Of a stretch of 64,000 nucleotides of DNA, positions 12,133-23,676 are shown one piece after another; positions within the stretch are counted from its first letter, which is position 1; every line of letters begins with the position of its first letter. Position numbers and translations under genes: made by a program. Source of the stretch: Mercurialis annua (lineage: Eukaryota > Streptophyta > Magnoliopsida > Malpighiales > Euphorbiaceae); assembly GCF_937616625.2 (NCBI RefSeq), contig NC_065576.1, positions 7,690,501-7,754,500 of the forward strand, written 5' to 3'. The notes under the pieces are model-generated. The model saw only the letters and a list, made by a program, of their open reading frames with translations, was not told where the DNA came from and did not search any database.

Positions 12133-14551
12133 ATGGCACAAAATCTTTTATGTGGAGAGAATAAAAATACTTGTTTTGATGTTGATTGTAATGCCAGTGA
12201 TGAGATTGATCATCAACTCAATCTAAAGGACTGTTTTTGTAATAAAAATGATGATGATGATGAAGGTTTGGTGATGGGTTTGACATTACATAGTGAAAAA
12301 AGAGTTGTGGAAATGGTTGAGAGGGAACAAAAACATATGCCTTTAGATGATTATCTTATGAGATTAAGGAGTGGTGAGTTGGATATGAGTTTTAGAAGAG
12401 AGGCTATTGATTGGATTTGGAAGGTTGGTTCTTTTTCATTTGATCCATTTTTATGTGTTTTGATTTGATTTTTATTGGTTTTCTGCTATTGGTTTTCATT
12501 TTCCAACAGCAAATTTTCAATCTTTTTAACATTGCTAGCTGTTTTTATTGATTTCTAATCTGTTTCCATTTGATTTCTGAAATGGGAAATTTGTTCCAAG
12601 TTCTAATCTTTGATCAAGTGAAATTGGATATGTTTTAGCAGATTGTTATTGATTGTTTTTATAATTGTTTATCAACAGGTTCAAGCACATTACAGTTTTG
12701 GAGCATTGAGTGTGTGTTTATCTATGAATTATTTGGATAGATTCATCTCAGTTTATCAATTGCCTGTAAGTGAAAATAAAGGATAGCATTATAATTTTTG
12801 AAGTTCAAATTTTGTCACAATGTGTTGTGTTGCTGATTGGCTTGATTCTGTTTCTTACTGCTGGCCTGTAGAAGGGTAAAGCTTGGACTGTGCAATTGTT
12901 AGCTGTAGCTTGTTTATCACTAGCAGCCAAAATGGAGGAGACTAATGTACCTCTTTCAGTGGATTTACAGGTAATATAATCATCAAAATTTGTTCTGAAA
13001 TGAGAATTTTTGGTTTGTGTTATAAAGTTGGTCATAATTTTCATGTGTTTTTTACTTTTTTTATTTTCAGTCTTGTTGGATTAATGATTTTGTTGTTTTT
13101 TTTGAGTAGGTAGGAGATCCAAAGTTTGTGTTTGAGGCTAAAACCATACAAAGAATGGAGCTTTTAGTGTTGAATACATTGAAATGGAGAATGCAAGCAA
13201 TTACACCTTGCTCATTTATAGACTATTATCTATGCAAGATCAATGGCAATCGGAATTTGTCACCGGCATTGATCAATAAATCATTGCAGCTAATATTATG
13301 CATAATAAAAGGTCTGTTTTGATGGAATTTGAGTGTTTTTTAACTATGTAGCACGGATAATGATGCGGGAAAGTGGAACACTTGGACACGGGCATGGCAA
13401 AACTATGTTGTTTTAAGAATTCTTAAGTAAAAAATGAAGTTCCGTGTCCAAAATGCTAAATTTCCGACACGTTTCCGAGACGGGAAACGTTGATCGAATG
13501 AAGTGTCCGTGCTACTTGGTTTTTCAATAATGATTGTACTTGGTTGTCTGTTGTGGATTTATTATGAGTTTTGATGGTGGGAATTGAATGTAGGTATTGA
13601 TTTCCTGGAGTTCAGACCTTCAGAGATTGCTGCAGCAGTAGCTCTATTTGTTATAGAACAAGTCCAAGCAGTGGATATTGATAAGCAAATGCCTATTTTC
13701 ATACATGTAGAAAAGGTAAACACAAAGGAACTTTGGCCCTTGGTGGCACCCTTAGAACTGAAAAATTCAGGACAAGACAAAAGTACTTTAGTTAATGAAA
13801 CTCTATGATCTTGATCTCTTTTCTTTTTATCTATCAATTTGATAAGCTAATTGGGGCGTCGAAAGAGTTAGCGTGTAATGTTCATGTCATGTCGATATAC
13901 TCAAATGATACAGTTAAGATCAACAGAACACAAAGTTAATAGGAGTGTCGAAAGAGTTCAAGGGTTGTGTTCATGTCGTGTCAGTCTACTCAAATTATAC
14001 AATTAGGATCAACACGAACACGATTTATTTATTAACCGTGTCAACACGAACACGACACATAATTATACAGGTTATGGATGTCGATAGTATAACTCGTTTA
14101 ATCTATGAGTTGACCCGTTTATGATATGAAAATGTTTAATCTCAATCGTAGTTCGTTATTTTTCCGTGTTAGGCTAATCATGCTCATGTCTAAGTTAATG
14201 AAATGAACCTTCTTGAGTGTTTGGCATTGTTTTTGCTTGCAGAATAGAGTAATGAAGTGTATTGAATTGATGAAAGACTTGTCATTGATTAGTAGCTGTG
14301 GGTCTACAACTACAACTACAACTACAACTACAAGTAGTAATGGTGATAATGTGGCAAGTGCTTCAACTTCATCAGTGCCTCAAAGTCCAAATGGGGTGTT
14401 GGAAGCAGCATGCTTAAGCTATAAAAGTGATGACATAACAACAACAGTTGGATCATGTGCAAATTCCTCACATAACCACAATTCTAACACTAATACTCCA
14501 CTCACTAAGAGGAGGAAACACAATCCAACTCAAGTGGAAAACAAGTCATGA
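12133..14551 (+). CDS. CYCD2: D-type cyclin, CYCD2/CYCD4 group
   Basis: Regulatory partner of cyclin-dependent kinase (CDKA type in plants), expected to phosphorylate retinoblastoma-related protein in the nucleus at the G1/S step. Exons: 12133-12423, 12679-12765, 12872-12970, 13110-13311, 13594-13715 and 14243-14551, all with GT-AG introns and matching phases. They give 369 codons plus TGA, close to the usual length for this family. The Rb-binding LxCxE motif is LLCGE at residues 5-9, which fixes the start. The cyclin box runs over about residues 60-190, with DWIWKVQAHY and [29 protein letters not shown] and [10 protein letters not shown] are typical of CYCD2/4. The C-terminal part has a Thr run (ACA/ACT codons), [15 protein letters not shown] and a basic KRRKHN end. 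Introns 4 and 5 carry transposon remnants. The class is certain; assignment to CYCD2 rather than CYCD4 is by resemblance. Confidence 0.93.
13348..13515. mobile_element. Short MITE in cyclin intron 4
   Basis: A 168-bp segment bounded by perfect 10-bp terminal inverted repeats, GTAGCACGGA and TCCGTGCTAC. It also carries internal complementary blocks (GGACACGG and CCGTGTCC; GGAAA-type repeats). It starts 36 bp after the exon 4 donor site. No clear target duplication was found. The exons around it splice in frame, so the insertion appears harmless. Confidence 0.6.
13852..14185. mobile_element. Degenerate hAT-MITE-like DNA in cyclin intron 5
   Basis: Contains two decayed tandem versions of a block (TGTTCATGTCGTGTCA, a spacer, then GGATCAACACGAACACGA) that is also found in the intact hAT-type element at 44198-44786 (GTGTTCGTGTCGTGTC, then GGGTCAACACGAACACGA). 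The ends are too decayed to define. It lies fully within intron 5 (13716-14242). Confidence 0.6.
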
Positions 14552-16431
14552 TCATCACCACATTATTCATTTTGGTGACCATTTTGGAGGGTGTATCAAT
14601 GTCCCCTTCATTTTCAATGAACACCAACACATGAGAGAGAGGGATGAAGTTAGAGAGAGAAAGAGAGGAGAGAGAGAGGAAGTTAGAGAGAGAAAAGAAA
14701 ATAGTTTTTTTTGAGGAATAAATAATGAGTTAAAGAAAATTGGAGAGGTGATCCATGCTATAAGCATGAAAAGCTTAAGGTATTATTACTAGTTTATATA
14801 CATATATGAATAGAAGTATGAAGAAGCTAAAGGATATAGGGAATAGTACAAAGTGGAAGAATGGTGGTGTTAATGGGAAATAGAAGTTGAGGGATGAAAG
14901 TGTTTTGTTTAGAGAACTATACTACCTTTTAAGTCCTTTTTTGTTCATTATTATTGTTTTTGTTGTATCTTCCAATTTAAGTGAGGGTATAGAAATATAT
15001 AGAAAATGGAATCATCTAATTTTTTTTCATTTTTTTTTAACTTTTTATCCCTTTAATTAAATTTCTACTATATCTTTCTAAATAATAATAATTTTAAGTG
15101 TGATGGGCATATTTTTGCTCTAAAGCTATCAATTTAAATGATAGTCTATTGATGAGTGTTAATTATAACACTTATTTAATTAGTTTTTTAAGTCATTTAG
15201 GTCACTTTAGTGTTATTTTAAGCATTAATATTTACCATAGTAACGAGTAACTATTCAAACCATATCCTTAGTTAGAAGCGTCGTAATTAGGTGATTTTAT
15301 GGCTCATGATTAGTTAATAGTTACATCTATAACTTCTATGAGGAAACAAAAATTCTAAATAAAATTATACGAGACTTGAAGAGTAAATGGGCTTATGAAT
15401 TCTATCTATGATATTCCAAAGAGTTTATTAATTAAGATAGTTCTTATCTTAATCTACCGTATAGTTGTAGCGAAAAAGAAAAAATTATAGAAAAAAATGG
15501 AGATTCACAATTAGATAAAATAATACATTCGAAAAGAAAAGTCGAATGAATTTATTCAATTCTCATATAAGGTTATCGTATCTTTACTAATTCAAAGTAT
15601 AATTTGATAATAATATAGCTGGAACAATGTATGATACAAAAAGTATGATGAGAATGAATTTAGGAGTTTTATTCTCTTATAGAGCCGATCAATCGCTGAT
15701 AGTCCATAACAAAGTATCATAAAATTCGTATCATTACTCACTCAAAACGTTGTCGTTTATGAGTTAATTATTGTTTTCCTTCTAAAGCAATCAATTGCAA
15801 CTACTCCATACCAACTTATCATAACTAAACTGCTTCACACACTCGAGACGCTGTCGTTTAGCAAGTTGGGGGTAGCAGGCCGATAAATAATGCTACAAAT
15901 ATATGTTGGGACCCACTTTTATTTTTGTTAAGGGAGTTTAGACTGACAGAGTAGTTGTGACCAGTCAACAAATATTTTTTTTTTCAGTATTTATTTTGAT
16001 ATTATAATGTAATACTATTATAATAAATTTAATATAAAATTATATGAATATAAATAATATTATAAATGTAAATATGAATAAAGAAAAAAAAGAGTAAAGC
16101 GTCGGGAAAGAATAGTGCAGAGACGAGCACATTGTATTCTATTTTAGCCTTCATTTCCTATGTGCCAACTGAGATCACTTTTTGACACGTGTCCTTCCAC
16201 TGTCAAAATTCACAACTATGCTTTTTGGCATCATTTCATTGTTTTCCTTAAGGGAACCCAAGTAGGCCAACTGTCCATTTCTGATACCATCCGTTTAAAT
16301 GACACGACATGATACAAAATTAAACAGGCTAGAGTTGATTTTATATAAATTTAAATAATACAATTAAATAGCGGATTAAATTTAATTCGTCTAAAATATG
16401 TTTAATTTTTTTATTAATTATATTAATTAAA
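14552..16431. other. Cyclin 3' region and intergenic DNA
   Basis: The first 400 bp are probably 3' untranslated. They contain a purine tract of GAGA-type repeats at 14631-14700. Beyond about 15000 the sequence is AT-rich intergenic DNA with no supported gene. A pair of related segments (ACGTTGTCGTTTA and ACGCTGTCGTTTA, about 15747 and 15848) is seen but not explained. Confidence 0.5.
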
Positions 16432-16447
16432 TAAATTATCATATGTT

Positions 16448-16721
16448 TTTTTTATGAATAAAATTATATTAAAGCCACATGAAGAGGCAAAAGCCAACTG
16501 CTCTAATTTTTCGCACAAGAAGTGGTACACTCAAAATGGCACACTAGATACTACAAATTAAAGAGCTTAAAAAAACAAAATCAAGAGAATAAAATACATC
16601 GAAGGTTTCTAAAAAAATCCAAACCCGAATAACAAAAACTCCTATTATAAAATTTAAAGAGAAAAACCGCCTTGGTGAAGCAGTTAAAGATCACAGTTTA
16701 TTTGTTTATCCTCGCATATGT
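16448..16721 (-). mobile_element. 5'-truncated LINE with 16-bp target duplication
   Basis: On the minus strand the segment ends in GGCTTTAATATAATTTTATT, then CATA and an A-run, the usual 3' end of plant L1-type LINEs. It is flanked by the 16-mer TAAATTATCATATGTT at 16432-16447 and 16722-16737, a long direct repeat as expected from target-primed reverse transcription. Only the 3' untranslated part is present, and no reverse transcriptase sequence remains. Confidence 0.72.
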
Positions 16722-16737
16722 TAAATTATCATATGTT

Positions 16738-16992
16738 ATAAGTATACTCATGTAATACATATAATTTACTAATTGATGTTTGCTGTGTTAAGATATGTGT
16801 TTGTTTTGGAGGTTTGTTGTTTGATTATACTTATTTAATTAAAAATGTATTAAGTAGATTAAGTGAGTTATCAATAAACATGTTAAAGAAGTTAAACATA
16901 TATCCATTATATCTGATTTAGTGAACGGGTTAGACAATTTGACATATATTAGATCTGATCAATAGCATGACACATCATCATTTAACTAATAA

Positions 16993-17047
<55 letters not shown>

Positions 17048-17215
17048 CACATATAGTTAAAAAAAAGTAAATTTACCTTAAAAAATAAGATCCACCATTA
17101 AACCGTTTAAGTCTATTCGACATTCCACAATGTGTCTAATGGAGTCAAACTATTAGTTCAATGACAAAGTTATTTTATCTAATTGTGATAGTCATACTAT
17201 CAGTTATAAATATTT
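16738..17215. other. AT-rich intergenic DNA with (TA)n tract
   Basis: Includes an uninterrupted (TA)n microsatellite at about 16997-17044. Otherwise nothing is supported. Confidence 0.6.
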
Positions 17216-17384
17216 ACAATATATTTGATTTGAATTAGGTCATCAGAAGTACGATTTTGAATTTTTAACTCATTTTATGCTAATGTGAGTTATAAATACC
17301 GATCGTTTCAGTCACATTAACATAAAATGAGTTAAAAATTTAAAACCGTACTTTTGATGACCTAGTTAAAATCAAATATATTGT
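17216..17384. mobile_element. Hairpin (fold-back) element, 169 bp
   Basis: The arms of about 73 bp (ACAATATATTTGATT at the left end, AATCAAATATATTGT at the right) are complementary with only a few mismatches. They enclose a loop of about 22 bp (TTATAAATACCGATC...). It is a MITE-like hairpin with no coding capacity. A target duplication was not established. Confidence 0.7.
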
Positions 17385-18319
17385 AATATTTCTATTTCAA
17401 ATTTTTGGTAAGGTTTTAAAGATCTGTCAATCTCCTTGGACCTAATGTTTGATAATGGGATGAGAATTAAAATTAAAAATGGACAGAAGGTTACGTATAG
17501 AAGGGGAAAAGAGATTTTGAAATCCAAAAAGGTACAGAAACACAGAAAAAAGTAATTAATTTTAGAAAATGTGTTTGCTTATGTTATGAGATCATAATTA
17601 TGTCCAATGGATGCAGCTTTTTAGGCCATCACTTATGACTGTAATTTCAACAATAATAAGTACTGATTTTAAGTACAAACTATATTATTAATCTAATGTC
17701 ACTATTTGACTCACCATCATCCCTATAACGACTGAAACTAAGCAGGGTAAATTTCATCTTTTAAGATATAAAACCTATTTATTCTAAATAAAATCAATTC
17801 ATTCAAACCGTTAAACTATTAGCTGAGATTCTGACAATATTATTTTTTTGATACATTTTCGAAGCCCGAACATAATATATACACAGACTTGTCGCACATT
17901 GTGTTTAGTTTTTAAAAAATAAAGGTTAAATTTGTCTCTAGAACTTTATACAGAATATTAATTTAGATAAAGTTTGTGGTTTTTAAAAAAACACCATAAA
18001 TTTAGTGATTTGACTCGTTTTATTTTTTCAGATGAGTTACCAAAAAATGATTGTTGCATTATATACAAATTGTAACCGATGTAACAAAATATTTTTATAC
18101 GATTTGAAACTGAATGGATAAAACGAACCGAAATGTTAAATTTATAGTGTTTTTTTCTTAAAGCTATGACTTTAAGCGTAATTGATTTTATATGCTAAGT
18201 TCGAGGAGCAAAATGAACTTTTGTTGGCTTTTTTTAGTTAACGTAACAGAAATTGCTAAAGATGAAACTCTAAACATTTTAATGTTAGTGCTTCACCAAG
18301 AATTTGTAATATTTTAACT
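17385..18319. other. AT-rich intergenic DNA, no gene seen
   Basis: No reading frame, RNA or repeat with support. Confidence 0.5.
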
Positions 18320-18535
18320 GTAAGGTGTAGTTGAGGTGATAAGACATTCTCTTGATTTAAGTGAGATTGAAGGTTCGAATCGAACTCATGTATACAAACG
18401 TTTAAAATTTGGAGTTAGAATTTTGCCTCATGTAAGGGACCTATTCGGCTCGAGTGAGAATTGAGTATGAAAGGATTAAAAATGCGGTCTCATAGTTGGG
18501 AACCGTTCAATACATTTCATAATAATACAAAAAAT
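18320..18535 (+). repeat. tRNA-derived SINE, second copy of the 10331 family
   Basis: A-box-like GTTGAGGTGATAAG, B box GGTTCGAATCG, then the same body blocks in the same order as 10331-10535 (CATGTATACAAACGTTTAAAA, then a CGGCTCGAGTGAGA region and CATAGTTGGGAACCGTTCA) and an A-rich 3' end. Confidence 0.75.
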
Positions 18536-18592
18536 AAAATAAAATAGTACTAATTTGTTTTTCTTGCATTATCTTATATCCTATTGTTTTTA

Positions 18593-18971
18593 GGCTAATG
18601 GTAAAAAAAACCCAAACCTTTACGACTTGTTGCAATTATATCCAAACCTTTTAATTTTTGCAATAATATCCAAATTGCATTTTTTTTTTGCAATAATATC
18701 CAAATTGCATTTTTTGTAGCAATAATAGTCAAATTGATGGCTAAAATTGTTGTTTTCAATTAAGATATTAGGCTATTATTATATTTTGATGTATAATAAT
18801 ATAGTAAAAGTCCCAAAAAATGGCAAAAAACTCAAAAAAAATCACATAAAAAGCGCAATTTGGATATTATTGCAACAAAATAATGCAATTTGGATATTAT
18901 TGCAAAAATTAAAAGGTTTGGATATAATTGCAATAAATCATAGAGGTTTGGGTTTTTTTTGCCATTAAGCC
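18593..18971. mobile_element. Mutator-type MITE with 9-bp target duplication
   Basis: A 379-bp fold-back element. The ends GGCTAATGGTAAAAAAAACC and, in reverse complement, GGCTTAATGGCAAAAAAAAC continue as matching arms rich in 'CAATAATATCCAAATTGCA' units, which are repeated twice in the left arm. The 9-mer TTGTTTTTA occurs at 18584-18592 and again at 18972-18980. The 73-aa frame inside it is not a gene. Confidence 0.85.
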
Positions 18972-18980
18972 TTGTTTTTA

Positions 18981-19722
18981 AGAAGATGAAACTTTAACTT
19001 TCCATTAATTAGAAAATAACTTTGCTGAAAAAAAAAACATAGCTAGTTTAATTGATATTAAAAATAATAATATTTCTAAATTTAATTATCTTGATTTTTT
19101 TGTACTCTTTTATTTTTATAACATAAATAATGTTAAGAGCCCTCTGACGTGAAAATAAAAAAATTTGTGACGCTGATGATTGAATAAAATCTTGGTGCTT
19201 ATCAGCAGAAAAGAATCCATTTAGATAGTCCTTTATGACTCCAGTGGCAACTAGATCAACGCGCCCGATCAATTCTTAAAAAATATATTCTATTACCTTC
19301 ATTAATAATAGCTAAAAATGTCGATGTGGATATTATTTTTAATATTTAATAAAATAATTAAAATAAAATATTTAATTATCCAAAGATAATTAATTTATAA
19401 TCAGCCTTTAAAAAATGTTATTTTATCATAATTTCAAAAAATATATTTTAATTATGGCCAACTAATCATAATTATTACAAAAATCAAACTTTTACTTCTT
19501 TTTCTAGATCAAATTTAATTTTTTTAATTGAAATATATTTATCAATATCAAACTACAACGTACAAATTAATAGTTTAATCATAAATAAATTAATAGACAT
19601 TTTTTAAAATTTGACTAATAAATAAAAAATTAGACATTTTTTTATTAAGCCTAAAAACCCATAAAAAAGGTCAGAAAACGATGGACACGAGTGTTGGAAT
19701 ATGTAAAATTGTAAATAAGTAA
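18981..19722. other. AT-rich intergenic DNA, no gene seen
   Basis: Nothing beyond A/T-rich filler is supported. A 74-aa minus-strand frame here shows no recognisable features. Confidence 0.5.
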
Positions 19723-19724
19723 TA

Positions 19725-19984
19725 CTCCATCCGTCCTATTTAAGAAGGGACCTATTTTATTTTTATTTGTCCTATTTAAGAAGACTATATCATATTTTTT
19801 GTGTCAATTTATATAAATTTCCCCTTTTTACCCCCTTTTCTCTTTACATAATTAATGATTATTAGCTATACACAAAATACGACACTATCATATAGAGGTA
19901 AAATAAGAAAACACTATAATAGTTAATGCTTTCTTAATATATGTGAAAAAATCATTTGTTCTTTCTTAAACGGGACGGAGGAAG
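19725..19984. mobile_element. Stowaway-like MITE
   Basis: A 260-bp element with ends CTCCATCCGTCCTATTTAAG and, in reverse complement, CTTCCTCCGTCCCGTTTAAG. It is flanked by TA dinucleotides at 19723-19724 and 19985-19986, as expected for Tc1/mariner-type Stowaway elements. Confidence 0.75.
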
Positions 19985-19986
19985 TA

Positions 19987-21196
19987 ATATTTTCACAATT
20001 ATTATTGAAATATTGGTGACATTATAATGGTGTACCATCTTCTATTATGAGTACAGAGTAGGTCAATTATCATTTTTATTATATTTTGTTGATTATTGTG
20101 TGTAATTTATCCTCTTGATTGTCTCTGCAAAAACTGGATTATGGTAGGTGAAGCTTTAAACAGATTCTGCAATTCACCACTAAATCACAAATTTAATTAA
20201 TCACTCTGCCTTTGTAGCTGTGTAGGGTTAGAAAATCATATACTGCTCTGCTGTACAATTTAGATTCTTTTGCAATTTCCCTCAACCAAATTTTGTAATT
20301 ACATACTTTTAATTTATTTCTTTAACTTCCATTTAGTTATTTATTTCTACTTTTTAAATAATTTCTTTAGCTGCCATATTTTTTTTATTTCTTTATTTAT
20401 TAAGATTCAGAGGTATATGTAGTAGTTTAGTCATTAGTATCAATTTGGGTTAAAGAAACGGCTTGTCCGATTAAAAAATGATTGGTTTACCCAAAATTAA
20501 AATTAACTAAACTAGTTTATTCTTTAATCAAACCGATTAAATTATCAATTTTAATCGAAACCCATTGAACTAAGTTAATCAAAGCTTTAAGAATACAAAA
20601 ACCAAATGGATCGAGTTATCCAGTTAGTTTAATAAAATAATGAAAAAACTACTAACGAGTAATATTTAAAACTTATTAAAGTTCAGTTAATTAAATTTTC
20701 TAAATCCTTTATCATAATCGAATAAGTTTTTTTTATTAACAAATTGAATTAACAAAACTGACTGAATTAATTGATATTTTAATTATATTTAGCGTCCGTT
20801 TGCTCATTTACCATGAGTGCTGTTTCTGCAAAATAAATTAAATTTCAATATTTATTTATGTACTGTTATTATTTCAAAAAAAAAAAATTAATAATAAAAA
20901 TTTTATAGCTCAAATGTTATAAGTAAAACAACGTTTTACGAAAATTGCAGGTTCAATTTTTTTTTTCACAAGAACTCTCCACCAAATAAAAAAAGTGTAG
21001 TTGACTGATTATAAAAAATATTTTACTTTTTTAACTTTTTGTATTTAATCTAACAATTGATAATTTTATTTCATTTTTCATTTTTTAATTTCAATTATAA
21101 TTATTTATTTAAACTGAAATAAAAAATATTAAAAAGTACCATTTATATGAAATTTCTAATAGTACAATTACAAATCGGAATAACATGAAGGATATA
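19987..21196. other. AT-rich intergenic DNA left of the LTR array
   Basis: No gene is seen. It runs up to the first LTR terminus at 21197. The last bases (GATATA) are the flank in which the target duplication partner of the array would be expected, but the other end of the array is truncated and offers nothing to compare. Confidence 0.5.
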
Positions 21197-21820
21197 TGTC
21201 ACGACCCGAAATCTCAAGCCGCGACCGGCGCTAGGGAATGGGAGTGGTAGCTCCGAAACCCGTAGCAAGCCTAGAGATCACTATAAATTTTTCGCGAAAC
21301 ATTAACAAAATGTTTTTATAAAACTTCTTTAAACGATACAAAACGATCTTTAGAAATCAGGGTCTTACAAAGCGATAGCTCATATCAAGCAATGCCATGT
21401 TTCTCGCATATATATAAACGGTTTAAAAGCGCAGTTTAAAACCTTTCGTACATATCAGAGCTTAGATAAAACATATAAAACCGTTTGACAAATCACTATA
21501 CAAACATCTAAGGACTTGACTACTGCAGCACTACTGATCGACTCCTTCTTTCTGTACTCACAGACTTCTGGAACAAAGATAGAAGTCTGTCACTTCCGAT
21601 ACTATACACCTGAAACATAACACTATTGGGGGGGGGGGTCAGACAATGCTGAGTGAGTTCGCATTTACTTAAGATATTATAAATATAAATTGCATAAACA
21701 CATATTAAAATAAACAATAATGTTTGATCCGATGAAACCCTAATCTTAAATTCGTACTATTTCCTATTCGTATCCTGCTCATATTGTATCCATTAATTAT
21801 ATCAAATCATTTTAATCCGA

Positions 21821-22002
21821 GTGGTACGGTCCCGAGATAGTTCAACCGAGTTACCGTTACCACGTGACATAGTCCCGAGATAGTTCAACCGAGTTACATC
21901 ATGTCACTGCTAAATCCCAAGGTGTGAGTCCCGAGATAGTTCAACCGAGTTACTCACTAGATACGGGTCCCGAGATAGTTCGACCGAGTTACCTCGTATC
22001 TA
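21821..22002 (-). repeat. Four hairpins with one shared loop (LTR 1)
   Basis: A core of about 25 nt (containing AGATAGTTCAACCGAG) occurs four times at about 45-bp spacing. Each core is bracketed by its own complementary arms: GTGGTA/TACCAC (21821-21863), GTGACAT/ATGTCAC (21864-21907), GTGAGT/ACTCAC (21924-21957) and TAGATACG/CGTATCTA (21958-22002). The stems differ in sequence while the loop is conserved; the fourth loop has GACC for AACC. Confidence 0.85.
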
Positions 22003-23560
22003 CCAAAATTATAATCCTCCTTTCCGATACCCAAACATGATTAGCGTATATTGAGCTCATATCAAACATTTTCAAATACAAAAATCTATCGACACTAATT
22101 CTATGACTGACCCAGACACTGGTGATCACACAGCCTATTGACGCCCAATAGGTAGCTCGTTTCCTCGGATCATTAAAGCAAACATCACAATTTACAAATA
22201 ACAATAATATATCAAATAATGCACCCAAGCGATATTATGAACAAAGTATTCACATGAATTACCCAAGTAATAATGCATATGCAATGCAATTAATGAATTA
22301 CCACATAATTATCAACTTATAATAATAATATACGAAAGTAAATTGCAGAACTCACTGTTTTCTATCCAAAAGCTACGGTCATATCGCGTTCTTTAAGTAC
22401 CGTGTTCCGTTGGTAGTCGCCTCGCCGAGTCTACGAAAATACGATAATGAATCGTAGTTAAAATGGATCCTAATCCAAAGGTGTTCTAACTATATAATAC
22501 TTTGTGACTAAATCAATTTATTTTGCCTGGGAATAAATTGATTACGTTTTAATATTATAATCCCATAATTTATAGTTTTTCTTAGCTCGAAACGTCAATT
22601 TATAACTGAATTAATTAACGACTTTACATTTCGTTAATTAAAACTAGTTTTCCCAAAACTAGCTAATTAGCCGACTTTGGACTATTAAAAAGTTTATTTA
22701 AAATGGCCCGACTTCCAAACAAATTTGACATCCTTATAGTACCTAACCCCATCTACAACTTTCGTTTAGATTTTAAACTGAAATTATCGTCCTAAGGTGT
22801 CGGAAATTGGTCCTGAAGTCGACTCCTTAAAATTGGCAGTTTTGGACTGCAAATTAGCTCACTACAGCTGCTGTTTCGGGCTTAGAAACAGAGCACGTAA
22901 ACTAGTCATAATTCAAAATAAATTTGACATTCCTATAGTTCACAACGTCCTCTACAATTTTCGTTTAGACCTTCAATTCAAAATCAAACCCGAAGATATC
23001 GGAAACTAGCCCCGAAGTTGCTTCCCCGGGCTGTTTTATCGACAGCAGAACAGCCCCATGGGCTGCTGTTTACAGCCACATTTTCTGTTGTCTGGCCACT
23101 GTTGCGGCAACAGCTCTCTCATACTTTCATTCTCTGTTCCGTAACGAACAAAACGACACTAAAACCGACTCGTTCCGACATTTCGTTAGCCCGCAATCCG
23201 GTCTCAAAGTTGACTCCTAATTCACATTTTAACTTTTAATTCAAAACAGTTTTGACTAATTCAAAACGTATTCAATCAACTTTTAATCCGTTCTAACGAA
23301 GTTTAATATCACTTTTAACTTCAATAATCAATACGTTAAAATTCCGCCAATCCATTTTAATTAAATTTTACTCACTTTAACTTTCGAAACCAATTATTTT
23401 TGTAGTAGATAAACCATCCCTAACAACTCACCAAACGATCATTAAACTTATGTTTTTAACTCAAGCTTTAAACTATTCGAACGGGGGCCGAGTTAGCGTC
23501 ACATTCTCGTTTTCCTCGGCGACCGAGGGCTGCGATGGCTGCCCTCAAAGGACTGTTCAG

Positions 23561-23676
23561 CTCTGCTCATAAGAGCAGAGCCGAACTCTGCTCTCTTGGC
23601 AGAATTCTGCCGAAGCAGAATTCTGCTCTTGAGAGCAGAATTCGCTGCTCTTGGTGAGCAGCAATTGCTGCTCACC
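23561..23676 (-). repeat. GC-rich palindrome cluster (LTR 1)
   Basis: Consecutive perfect or near-perfect palindromes: CTCTGCTC/GAGCAGAG (23561-23580), GGCAGAATTCTGCC (23598-23611), AGCAGAATTCTGCT (23614-23627) and a 24-bp perfect palindrome at 23653-23676 (GGTGAGCAGCAA and its complement). All are built around the word AGCAG/CTGCT. Confidence 0.85.

Noticed and set aside
13562..13837. 91-aa minus-strand frame
   Set aside because: It is antisense to cyclin exon 5 and its flanking introns.
21821..22002. Regularly spaced direct repeats reminiscent of a CRISPR array
   Set aside because: The spacing is about 45 bp with four repeats, in a plant LTR with no associated genes. The spacers are the stem arms of hairpins and the block is copied with each LTR.
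22797..23239. 70- and 73-aa frames repeated in all three LTRs
   Set aside because: Their conservation only reflects the near-identity of the whole repeat unit, and the sequences show no protein-like features.
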